Source: Candidatus Latescibacterota bacterium (lineage in GTDB: Bacteria > JAAXHH01). From it: a stretch of 10,945 nucleotides of DNA. Each line of letters begins with the position of its first letter. Positions within the stretch are counted from its first letter, which is position 1. The notes under the pieces are model-generated. The model did no database searches and was not told where the DNA came from. It was given only the letters and a program-made list of their open reading frames with translations. Of this stretch, positions 4,303-10,945 are shown piece by piece. The stretch covers positions 1 to 10,945 of the forward strand of contig JAJECR010000241.1 of the NCBI GenBank assembly GCA_022821935.1, written 5' to 3'. Position numbers and translations under genes: made by a program.

Positions 4303-6519
4303 ATGCGTGTTACCCACATACATCTCGAAGCCATCGAATACCAGACCGATGGCGGCATTTCCGTCAAGCGTTACGCGCAGCACCTCTCACCGGACGAAGC
4401 CATCGAGCCCGTGATCGACGATCTCGATTCGCATCTGGGTGCCTTGTTTGCATCGGGTTATGAATACCCCGGAAGGTATACCCGATGGGACATGGGGTTC
4501 GTCGATCCGCCGATCCGGATCGAAACCCGGAAGAACTCGTTTCTTATCCTGGCGTTAAATACGCGGGGAAAGGTGTTGCTGCCCGCGATTCACCGGCAAA
4601 TCGAACGGTTACAGGTAACGGATTCCATTACTCGTCTCGACGACCGCATCACCGGCGAAGTGCTTCTGCCCGGCGAGTATTTTCCCGAAGAACAGCGCAG
4701 CAGACAACCCTCTGTCTTCTCGATCCTGCGTGGGATCATCAGTCTATTCTCCTGCCCGGACGAGCATCATCTCGGCCTCTACGGCGCGTTCGGTTACGAT
4801 CTCGCATTTCAATTCGAACCGATGGACTACCAATTGGGCCGTCCGATGGACCAACGGGACCTGGTGCTGTACCTGCCCGACCGGTTGGTAACAGTCGATC
4901 ACAATCTCGAGGTGGCCATCCGGTACGATTACGAATTCGATACTGGCGACGGGTCTACCCGGGACCTGCCCAGAGAGGGCGTCATCCAGCCCTATAGCGC
5001 GGGACGCGCCACGGTCGCCAGGGAATTCGAGAAAGGTGCGTATGCCGATGTCGTCCGCAAGGCACATGAATACTTTAGAAGAGGCGATCTTTTCGAGGTC
5101 GTGCCCAGTCAGACGTTCTACGAATCATGCCCGGATCCGCCTTCCGAGATCTTCCGTCGCCTGAGGGAACGAAATCCCGCGCCGTACGCCACGCTCATAA
5201 ACCTGGGACAACGGGAATACCTGGTCGGCGCCTCGCCCGAGATGTTCGTTCGGGGTGAAGGGATCCGCATCGAGACCTGTCCCATTTCAGGCACGATCAG
5301 CAGAGGGAACGACGCGTTGAGCGATGCCGATCAGATACTCAAGTTGCTGAGCTCGGAGAAGGAGGAATCCGAGTTGACCATGTGTACGGATGTGGACCGG
5401 AACGACAAGTCGCGGATATGCGTGCCCGGCAGCGTCCGGGTCATTGGCCGGCGTCAGATCGAGATGTACTCGAGGGTGATCCACACGGTCGACCACGTAG
5501 AAGGCATTTTGCGACCGGAGTATGACGCGCTGGACGCTTTCCTCGCCCACGCCTGGGCGGTCACCGTCACGGGTGCGCCGAAAATCTGGGCGATGCGGTT
5601 TATCGAAAGCAACGAACGGTCCTGCCGTTCCTGGTACGGCGGAGCGATAGGTTTCCTCGGATTTGACGGGAATATGAATACGGGGCTTACGCTCAGGACC
5701 ATACGTATTAAAGAAGGGATTGCCGAGGTAAGAGCCGGAAGTACGCTGCTGATGGACTCCAGTCCGGAGGACGAGGAGCGCGAGACGGAACTCAAGGCTA
5801 TGGCGTTCATCGACGCGATCCGGCGTCCCCGGGAATCGCATGCGGGAACCCCACATGCCGGTTACATGGAAGACGCCGGATCGGGGAAACGTGTGTTACT
5901 GGTGGACTACGAGGATTCTTTCGTCCATACCCTGGCCAACTACCTTCGCCAGACCGGCGCCGATGTGATGACGGTTAGAACCGGTTTCTCACGGTCCCGA
6001 TTGACGGATCTTATGGATGCGTACGATCCGGATCTTGTTTTTCTGTCTCCCGGTCCTGGTGAACCGTCGGATTTCGACGTCGCGCTCGCCATTGACGTCG
6101 CGCTTGAACGTGCGCTGCCCGTATTCGGCGTCTGCCTTGGGCTTCAGGGTATCGTCCAGTATTTTGGAGGAGCGCTGGGGTTGTTGCCCTATCCGATGCA
6201 TGGGAAAGCGTCGCGCGTTATCGTTCGAGGCGGGGAACTGTTCGAAGGGTTTCCCCCGTCGTTCGCGGTAGGTCGTTATCATTCGCTCTACGCCGAACGG
6301 GAACAACTGCCGCCGGAACTTATAGTCACGGCGGAGTCGGAAGACGGAATCGTCATGGCCGTGGAACACCGCGCGATGCCGATAGCCGCGGTTCAGTTTC
6401 ATCCCGAATCCATTATGACGCTGAAAGACAGAATCGGCCTTCGTCTCATCGGCAACATCTTCAGAATACTGGTTACCGCGGCCGATACGGTAGACGCCGG
6501 CCGGAAAGGCAACCTATGA
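4303..6519 (+). CDS. trpEG: Fused anthranilate synthase (components I and II)
   Basis: Anthranilate synthase converts chorismate and glutamine to anthranilate, the first committed step of tryptophan synthesis. This 738-residue fusion joins a TrpE synthase domain (about 1-515) to a TrpG glutamine amidotransferase (about 530-730). TrpE landmarks: SGYEYPGRYTRWD (51-63), GTISRG (330-335), DVDRND (363-368), TVTGAPK (421-427) and the SPEDEE block (487-492). TrpG landmarks: VDYEDSF, SPGPGEPSDFD, nucleophile Cys611 (GVCLGLQ), and His700 and Glu702 (QFHPES) completing the triad. Both halves look intact. The architecture and N-terminus match the rhizobial TrpE(G) type, not the separate chorismate-binding enzymes of most phyla. 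The ATG at 4303 follows a weak GGGA at 7-nt spacing. It is the first structural gene behind the attenuator and overlaps trpS by ATGA. Its codons appear less GC-rich than those of trpD and trpC. Confidence 0.97.
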   Translation: MRVTHIHLEAIEYQTDGGISVKRYAQHLSPDEAIEPVIDDLDSHLGALFASGYEYPGRYTRWDMGFVDPPIRIETRKNSFLILALNTRGKVLLPAIHRQIERLQVTDSITRLDDRITGEVLLPGEYFPEEQRSRQPSVFSILRGIISLFSCPDEHHLGLYGAFGYDLAFQFEPMDYQLGRPMDQRDLVLYLPDRLVTVDHNLEVAIRYDYEFDTGDGSTRDLPREGVIQPYSAGRATVAREFEKGAYADVVRKAHEYFRRGDLFEVVPSQTFYESCPDPPSEIFRRLRERNPAPYATLINLGQREYLVGASPEMFVRGEGIRIETCPISGTISRGNDALSDADQILKLLSSEKEESELTMCTDVDRNDKSRICVPGSVRVIGRRQIEMYSRVIHTVDHVEGILRPEYDALDAFLAHAWAVTVTGAPKIWAMRFIESNERSCRSWYGGAIGFLGFDGNMNTGLTLRTIRIKEGIAEVRAGSTLLMDSSPEDEERETELKAMAFIDAIRRPRESHAGTPHAGYMEDAGSGKRVLLVDYEDSFVHTLANYLRQTGADVMTVRTGFSRSRLTDLMDAYDPDLVFLSPGPGEPSDFDVALAIDVALERALPVFGVCLGLQGIVQYFGGALGLLPYPMHGKASRVIVRGGELFEGFPPSFAVGRYHSLYAEREQLPPELIVTAESEDGIVMAVEHRAMPIAAVQFHPESIMTLKDRIGLRLIGNIFRILVTAADTVDAGRKGNL

Positions 6520-7523
6520 ACCAGTCTGACGTCATTCTGACCGGCATCAAGCCGACGGGCAGCCCCCATATAGGCAACTATGCAGGGGCCATCCGGCCGG
6601 CCCTGAACCTGGCAAGGCGTTCCCCGGAATCGAGCGCCATGTATTTCCTCGCGGACTTCCATGCCCTGACGCTCGTAAAGGACCCGGCGCTCTTCAGAGA
6701 TCGGTGCCACGAGCTTGCCGCCACCTGGATCGCCTGCGGCCTGGACCCCGACCGGCAGGTCTTTTACCGCCAGTCGGACGTACCCGAAGTGTTCGAACTG
6801 TCCTGGGTCCTGTCTTGTTCCACGTCAAAGGGACTGATGAACCGCGCCCACGCGTACAAGGCGCATGTCGATCAGAACACTCGGAGCGGCGACAGGGATC
6901 CGGACGCGGGCGTGAACATGGGGGTGTACTCCTACCCCATACTCATGGCGGCGGACATCCTGCTGTTCCAGGCGAAGTACGTGCCGGTCGGCAAGGACCA
7001 GGAACAGCATATCGAAATAGCCAGGGACATCGCCGCCCGTTTCAACCGGTGCTATGGGGAAGTTTTCACGCTGCCCCTGTACATGGCGAGTCCGTCATCC
7101 GCCGAGATTCCAGGTACGGATGGAAGGAAAATGAGCAAGGCCTACAACAACACCATCCCGCTTTTCGGATCGCGGGAGACGTTGCGCAGGGCCATTTTCG
7201 GGATCAAGACGGATTCCAGCGCGCCCGGCGCACCCAAGGATCCCGACGCGTCGCTCGTTTTCCAGATCTTCAGGCAGTTTGCCGACCGGCAACGGACAGA
7301 GACGATGCGGGATAGACTGCAGCAGGGTCTTATCTCCTGGAAAGAGGCCAAAGAGGAGTTATACGTCCTTATCGATGGCCTGCTGGATCGTCCCAGGGCG
7401 ATGTATGACGAGTTGATGTCCGACCGGTCCCATATCGATCGTGTGCTGGAAGCGGGTGCCGGCAGAGCGAGGGAGTTGGCGCGCCCGACCATGGAGAAAG
7501 TACGCCAGGCGGTCGGGAGATAG
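6516..7523 (+). CDS. trpS: Tryptophanyl-tRNA synthetase
   Basis: Class I synthetase that activates tryptophan and charges tRNA-Trp. The 335-residue length is normal. The N-terminus has the tryptophan/ATP site GIKPTGSPHIGNY with the HIGH-equivalent PHIG at 17-20. The nucleotide-binding SYPILMAADILLF and VPVGKDQEQH follow, and the KMSKS-equivalent is KMSKA at 205-209. The last Ser of that motif is replaced by Ala, which is tolerated in some TrpRS. The ATG overlaps the trpEG stop (ATGA), so translation is probably coupled. Its position inside the trp operon, second gene after the attenuator, is unusual; trpS is generally elsewhere. Being co-transcribed, its level should rise when Trp-tRNA is scarce. 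Whether a second trpS exists elsewhere cannot be told. Confidence 0.96.
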   Translation: MNQSDVILTGIKPTGSPHIGNYAGAIRPALNLARRSPESSAMYFLADFHALTLVKDPALFRDRCHELAATWIACGLDPDRQVFYRQSDVPEVFELSWVLSCSTSKGLMNRAHAYKAHVDQNTRSGDRDPDAGVNMGVYSYPILMAADILLFQAKYVPVGKDQEQHIEIARDIAARFNRCYGEVFTLPLYMASPSSAEIPGTDGRKMSKAYNNTIPLFGSRETLRRAIFGIKTDSSAPGAPKDPDASLVFQIFRQFADRQRTETMRDRLQQGLISWKEAKEELYVLIDGLLDRPRAMYDELMSDRSHIDRVLEAGAGRARELARPTMEKVRQAVGR

Positions 7524-7569
7524 CGACGGGCCGGGATCCGGAAACGCGACGGAGAAAGGCAAGGCATCC

Positions 7570-8580
7570 ATGATACAACAGGCCATAGCGAAGGCCATAG
7601 AGGGGAACTCGCTGACCGAGGCGGAAGCGATGGAGGCCATGGAAGGGATCATGTCCGGCGACGTGACGCCCGCGCAGATCGGCGCCTTCCTGGTCGCCTT
7701 TCGATTAAAGGGCGAAACGATCGAAGAAGTCACCGGCTTCGCCAGGGTCATGCGGGCCAAAGCCACGCGGATCGATTGCCGCGCCTACCCTATCGTGGAT
7801 ACCTGCGGCACGGGGGGCGACGGCAAGCATACGTTCAACATCTCGACGGCGGCGGCTTTTGTGGCCGCGGCCGCTGGCGCCTTCATCGCCAAGCACGGCG
7901 GCCGGGCCGCGTCCAGCAAGGCGGGCAGCGCGGACGTGTTGACGGCCCTGGGGGTCGATATCGAGACGCCGCCGGAACGGGTCGCGGCCTGCATCGACGA
8001 AATCGGAATCGGTTTCATGTTCGCCCCCGCCCTTCATTCGGCCATGCGGTTCGCGAGCGGTCCGCGCCGGGAACTCGGCGTGCGGACGGTGCTCAACCTG
8101 CTGGGTCCGCTGACCAATCCGGCCGGTACGACGGCGCAGGTCATGGGCGTGTACGACGGAAGTGTCGTTCAGACCGCGGCCCACGTATTGAACAATCTCG
8201 GGGCGGAGCGCGCGTTCGTGGTGCACAGCGCGGACGGACTGGACGAGATCACGACCACGGCGCCGACCCACGTGGCGGAAGTCCGGGACGGCGCCGTCAG
8301 GACCTACGATGTCGCGCCGGAAGACTTCGGGCTGCCTCGCGCCGCCATAGAAGACCTGAAGGGCGGCGAGGCGGACGAGAACGCCGCGATCATCCGGTCT
8401 CTGCTGGCCGGGGAAAAGGGGCCCCGCAGGGACATCGTCCTGCTGAATGCCGCCGCGGCGATCGTTGCCGGAGGCAAGGCGGAGGATTTCGACGAGGGTA
8501 TCGACAGCGCGGCCCGGGCGATCGACTCTGGCGCGGCAGGAGCGAAACTGGACACGTTGATCAGGATGACCAACGGATAA
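7570..8580 (+). CDS. trpD: Anthranilate phosphoribosyltransferase
   Basis: Transfers the phosphoribosyl group of PRPP to anthranilate, second step of the pathway. The 336-residue protein has a helical N-terminal domain and a PRPP-binding domain with DTCGTGGDGKHTFNIST (the glycine-rich GTGGDG at 80-85), then KHGGRAASSKAGSADVLTALG from Lys108 and GPLTNPAGTTAQVMGVY. Where many TrpD have KHGNR, this one has KHGGR (Gly111 at the Asn place); this variant probably does not abolish activity, but I cannot prove it. I placed the start at 7570, where the protein begins in the family's normal way (MIQQAIAKAIEG); the same frame is open upstream but overlaps trpS. A GGAG/AAGG-rich stretch precedes it. It lies 46 nt after trpS. 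Confidence 0.96.
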   Translation: MIQQAIAKAIEGNSLTEAEAMEAMEGIMSGDVTPAQIGAFLVAFRLKGETIEEVTGFARVMRAKATRIDCRAYPIVDTCGTGGDGKHTFNISTAAAFVAAAAGAFIAKHGGRAASSKAGSADVLTALGVDIETPPERVAACIDEIGIGFMFAPALHSAMRFASGPRRELGVRTVLNLLGPLTNPAGTTAQVMGVYDGSVVQTAAHVLNNLGAERAFVVHSADGLDEITTTAPTHVAEVRDGAVRTYDVAPEDFGLPRAAIEDLKGGEADENAAIIRSLLAGEKGPRRDIVLLNAAAAIVAGGKAEDFDEGIDSAARAIDSGAAGAKLDTLIRMTNG

Positions 8581-8608
8581 ACACCTGGTCTCGGCGGGAC
8601 GCGGACGC

Positions 8609-8615
8609 AGGAAGG
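8609..8615 (+). promoter_or_regulatory. Strong Shine-Dalgarno site of trpC
   Basis: AGGAAGG lies 7 nt before the ATG at 8623. This decides that start over the ATG three codons downstream at 8632. It is one of the better ribosome-binding sites in the operon. Confidence 0.75.
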
Positions 8616-8622
8616 TCAAAAC

Positions 8623-9435
8623 ATGGCGCCCATGAATATCCTGGACCGGATCGTAGCGCACAAGGTCGACGAGGTCGAAGACCGGAAGCGGCGCGCGCCG
8701 TTGCCGCTTGTCGAGCCCGGGCCCCGCGTGGACGTTCGGCCCTTCGACCTGGCGCTCAGGCAGGGGGACGGCGTTGGCGTAATCGCCGAATTCAAGAAGG
8801 CTTCGCCGTCTAAAGGCCCCATCTGCCCCGATGCGGTGCCCGACGAGACCGGGCTGGTCTATGCGGCGCACGGGGCCTCGGCCATTTCAGTGCTTACGGA
8901 CCGGCGGTTCTTCCAGGGGCGTGACGAGGACCTGGTGGCGCTGCGCCGGAGCGTACCGGTGCCAGTGCTGCGGAAGGAATTCATTATCGACGAATACCAG
9001 GTCCACGAGACCGCGGCCATGGGCGCGGACGCCATGCTGCTGATCGCGGCTGTGCTGGACGACGTCCGCCTGGCGGCACTGCAGCGGACCGCGGCGGCAT
9101 ACGGCCTGCACTGCCTGGTGGAAGTACACGATGAGCGGGAACTGGACCGGGCCCTGGATGCCGGAAGCCGTATTATCGGTATCAACAACCGGGACCTGAC
9201 GGATTTCACCGTTTCGCTGGATACTTCGCTTAGACTGAGGCCGCGCATTCCCGGTGGGATCGCGACCGTCGGCGAGAGCGGCATCCACACCCGCGATGAT
9301 GTCCTGCTCCTGCAGCAGGCGGGATTCGACGCCGTACTCGTGGGCGAGTCCCTGATGGCGGCGGAGGACATCGGCGGACAACTGGACGCCTTGCTGGGCC
9401 GGGCGCCCGTACGAACGGAACAGGGGACTGAGTGA
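8623..9435 (+). CDS. trpC: Indole-3-glycerol-phosphate synthase
   Basis: Ring-closing decarboxylase making indole-3-glycerol phosphate from CdRP, fourth step of tryptophan synthesis. A (beta/alpha)8 barrel of 270 residues, the usual size for a stand-alone enzyme; it is not fused to TrpF. Catalytic and binding residues are visible by alignment to the known family: Glu56 and Lys58 (IAEFKKASPSKG), Lys118 (VLRKEF), Glu167 (LVEVHD), Asn188 (GINNRDL) and Ser219 (VGESGI). The stretch EYQVHETAAMGADAMLLI is also diagnostic. It follows trpD by 42 nt and precedes trpF by 16 nt. Nothing looks truncated. Confidence 0.97.
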   Translation: MAPMNILDRIVAHKVDEVEDRKRRAPLPLVEPGPRVDVRPFDLALRQGDGVGVIAEFKKASPSKGPICPDAVPDETGLVYAAHGASAISVLTDRRFFQGRDEDLVALRRSVPVPVLRKEFIIDEYQVHETAAMGADAMLLIAAVLDDVRLAALQRTAAAYGLHCLVEVHDERELDRALDAGSRIIGINNRDLTDFTVSLDTSLRLRPRIPGGIATVGESGIHTRDDVLLLQQAGFDAVLVGESLMAAEDIGGQLDALLGRAPVRTEQGTE

Positions 9436-9451
9436 TCTCCCCGCGGATACG

Positions 9452-10069
9452 ATGATGAACCCGGTCAAGATCAAGATCTGCGGCATCACGAACGAAGTGG
9501 ACGCCACCGCGGCGGTACGCGCGGGCGCGGACGCGCTCGGATTCATTTTTTATACGGGCAGTCCCCGCTACGCGGAGCCGGAGCGGGTCGCTGAGATCGT
9601 GGCCGGCCTGCCGCCCTTCGTCGTCCCGGTGGGCGTATTCGTGAACGCGGCGGTCGACGAGGTCGACGGAATCTGCGAGTCCACGGGTATCCAGGTCGCG
9701 CAGCTCCATGGCGACGAATCGCCGGATTTTTGCAATAAGCTCGACCGGCCCGTCGTCAAGGCCCTGCGCGTCAGGGACGAATCCTGGAAATCCGACGCCG
9801 CGGCATACGACGTCGGCGCGGTTTTGCTCGATACGTTCGCCGAAGACCGCTACGGCGGTACGGGGCTGACGTTCGACTGGCGGCTCGTGGAAGGCAGTCC
9901 CCACCGCGTCATACTGAGCGGCGGGTTGAACCCGCGTAACGTGGCCGAAGCCGTGCGGTGCGTGCTGCCCTACGCCGTGGATACGGGCAGCGGCGTGGAA
10001 CGGGAACCGGGCCGCAAGGACCATGGCAAGATCCGGGCCTTTGTGGAGGCCGCGAGGGGGTCGTCGTGA
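9452..10069 (+). CDS. trpF: Phosphoribosylanthranilate isomerase
   Basis: Amadori isomerase converting PRA to CdRP, third step of the pathway, acting just before TrpC although encoded after it. The 205-residue barrel has Cys10 in KIKICGIT (general base in the family), substrate-binding SPRY (37-40), QLHGDE, and Asp127 in VLLDTF (general acid). The phosphate-binding loop near the C-terminus reads VDTGSGVE, where VDVSSGVE is commonest. Two adjacent ATGs (9452 and 9455) are possible starts and the ribosome-binding site is weak, so translation may depend on trpC. The stop overlaps the aroE start by GTGA. Confidence 0.95.
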   Translation: MMNPVKIKICGITNEVDATAAVRAGADALGFIFYTGSPRYAEPERVAEIVAGLPPFVVPVGVFVNAAVDEVDGICESTGIQVAQLHGDESPDFCNKLDRPVVKALRVRDESWKSDAAAYDVGAVLLDTFAEDRYGGTGLTFDWRLVEGSPHRVILSGGLNPRNVAEAVRCVLPYAVDTGSGVEREPGRKDHGKIRAFVEAARGSS

Positions 10070-10926
10070 CCACTCAAAATACAGGCGGCCCACCTGGGCT
10101 CACGATTTCCGGTTCGACCCGCGTGGTCGGCGTATGCGGCCAGGGCATCGGATACACCCTGTCGCCGGCCATGCACAACGCCGCTTTTCGGCATTGCAGC
10201 CTGGATTACGTGTATGTAACCTTTGAAATCGCGTCGACCGCCGTTCGACAGGCGGTGGACGGGATCCGGGGACTCGGGCTGGCGGGCGTCAACGTGACCA
10301 AGCCGCTCAAGACGGACGTGCTGCCCTTCCTGGACGAGGTGTCCGACGAAGCCCGGAGGATCGGTTCGGTCAATACCATCGTCAACCGATCGGGCCGGCT
10401 CGCCGGCGCTTCCACGGACGGCGCGGGACTCCAGCGGGCGCTCGGAGAGCAGGGGATCGGCGTCAGGGATTCCAGGGTGCTGATCCTGGGTGCGGGCGGC
10501 GCGGCCCGGGCGGCCTGCGACATGGCCAGGAACGGGGGGGCGGACTCGATTGCCATTGCCGCGCGCAACGCGGCGCGGGCCATGGACACCGCGCGGCTGG
10601 GAAGCGCTTCGGTGGTCTCCCTGGCGACGGATGAACTGGGTCCGGCGATTGGGAACGCCGACCTGGTCATCAACGCCGTCCCCACGGACCTGGCGCTGGA
10701 TGGGGACTGGTTCAGCGCGGACCAGTTCGTCTACGACACGCGCTACGACCAGGAGGAAACCGCGTTGGTCCGGTGCGCACGGTCCCGGGGCGCCGGCGCG
10801 TCGAACGGTATCGATATGCTGCTGTTTCAGGGCGCGGCGTCGTTTGAAATCTGGACCGGCCGGCCGGCGCCGGTCGAGGTGATGAGAAGCGCCCTGGAAG
10901 ACCAGTTGCGGCGCCGGTCGAGGTGA
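10066..10926 (+). CDS. aroE: Shikimate dehydrogenase
   Basis: Reduces 3-dehydroshikimate to shikimate with NADPH, supplying chorismate for this operon's first enzyme. The 286-residue protein has the substrate motif GYTLSPAMHN (29-38; Tyr-Thr replace the common His-Ser), NVTKPLK with catalytic Lys82, SVNTIVN, catalytic Asp118 in STDGAG (the common Asn before Thr is Ser), the NADP loop GAGGAA (142-147), INAVPTD, and NGIDMLLFQGAASFEIWTG (247-265). I chose the GTG at 10066, which overlaps the trpF stop (GTGA); the open frame upstream lies within trpF. The last residues and the stop codon come from a 44-bp tandem duplication read out of frame, so the native C-terminus is uncertain. All conserved motifs lie before it, so activity is probably kept. 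Confidence 0.93.
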   Translation: MTTQNTGGPPGLTISGSTRVVGVCGQGIGYTLSPAMHNAAFRHCSLDYVYVTFEIASTAVRQAVDGIRGLGLAGVNVTKPLKTDVLPFLDEVSDEARRIGSVNTIVNRSGRLAGASTDGAGLQRALGEQGIGVRDSRVLILGAGGAARAACDMARNGGADSIAIAARNAARAMDTARLGSASVVSLATDELGPAIGNADLVINAVPTDLALDGDWFSADQFVYDTRYDQEETALVRCARSRGAGASNGIDMLLFQGAASFEIWTGRPAPVEVMRSALEDQLRRRSR

Positions 10927-10945
10927 TGAGAAGCGCCCTGGAAGA
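10865..10945. repeat. 44-bp tandem duplication at the 3' end of aroE
   Basis: A 37-bp block at 10865-10901 is repeated exactly at 10909-10945, a period of 44. The second copy runs to the last base of the window and may continue. Because 44 is not a multiple of three, the second copy is in another frame, and its GAGGTGA supplies the aroE stop codon. It contains the near-palindrome GGCGCC. A sequence ending exactly inside a repeat may also mark an assembly break. Confidence 0.9.

Noticed and set aside
7705..8871. 388-residue minus-strand reading frame across trpD and trpC
   Set aside because: It is an Arg/Gly-rich antisense shadow typical of GC-rich genes. trpD and trpC motifs are on the plus strand.

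Overview
The window is GC-rich bacterial DNA carrying two divergent gene sets that meet in a promoter region near 3.9 kb. It looks like part of a bacterial chromosome: all genes are housekeeping or metabolic, and there are no transposases, phage genes, tRNAs or CRISPR arrays. The host cannot be fixed from sequence alone. A YesL/DUF624 membrane protein, a xylose-isomerase-like TIM-barrel protein and a fused anthranilate synthase of the type known from rhizobia together suggest an uncultured high-GC Gram-negative-type lineage (for example Latescibacterota or a relative). That assignment is a low-confidence inference.

Left arm, minus strand, reading from 3762 down to 1: a DUF624/YesL-like membrane protein, thymidylate kinase (tmk, ATGA overlap), a 67-residue proline-rich membrane-anchored protein, a DUSP23-like dual-specificity phosphatase, a sugar-phosphate isomerase/epimerase-like protein, and the N-terminal 209 codons of aspartyl-tRNA synthetase (aspS, cut by the window edge). 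The first five genes are separated by 17 nt or less and look like one operon. A 150-nt repeat-filled gap separates the isomerase from aspS.

Centre, 3763-4302: a 45-bp tandem duplication in the presumed 5' leader of the minus operon, a near-consensus sigma70 promoter (TTGACT-N17-TATAAT) facing right, and a classical transcription attenuator. The attenuator is a 39-codon leader peptide with Phe, Tyr and Trp three times each, followed by an intrinsic terminator.

Right arm, plus strand, 4303-10926: trpEG (fused anthranilate synthase), trpS (tryptophanyl-tRNA synthetase), trpD, trpC, trpF and aroE (shikimate dehydrogenase). The genes are close together or overlapping (ATGA at trpEG/trpS, GTGA at trpF/aroE). 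They take chorismate to indole-3-glycerol phosphate. trpB and trpA are not between trpF and aroE. aroE feeds the shikimate pathway upstream of chorismate, and trpS makes the charged tRNA that the attenuator reads, so biosynthesis, tRNA charging and sensing share one transcript.

The most interesting points are the three-aromatic leader peptide, the placement of trpS inside the operon it would help regulate, and three independent short tandem duplications (periods 44, 45 and 50 bp) at gene ends or leaders, one of which supplies the stop codon of aroE.
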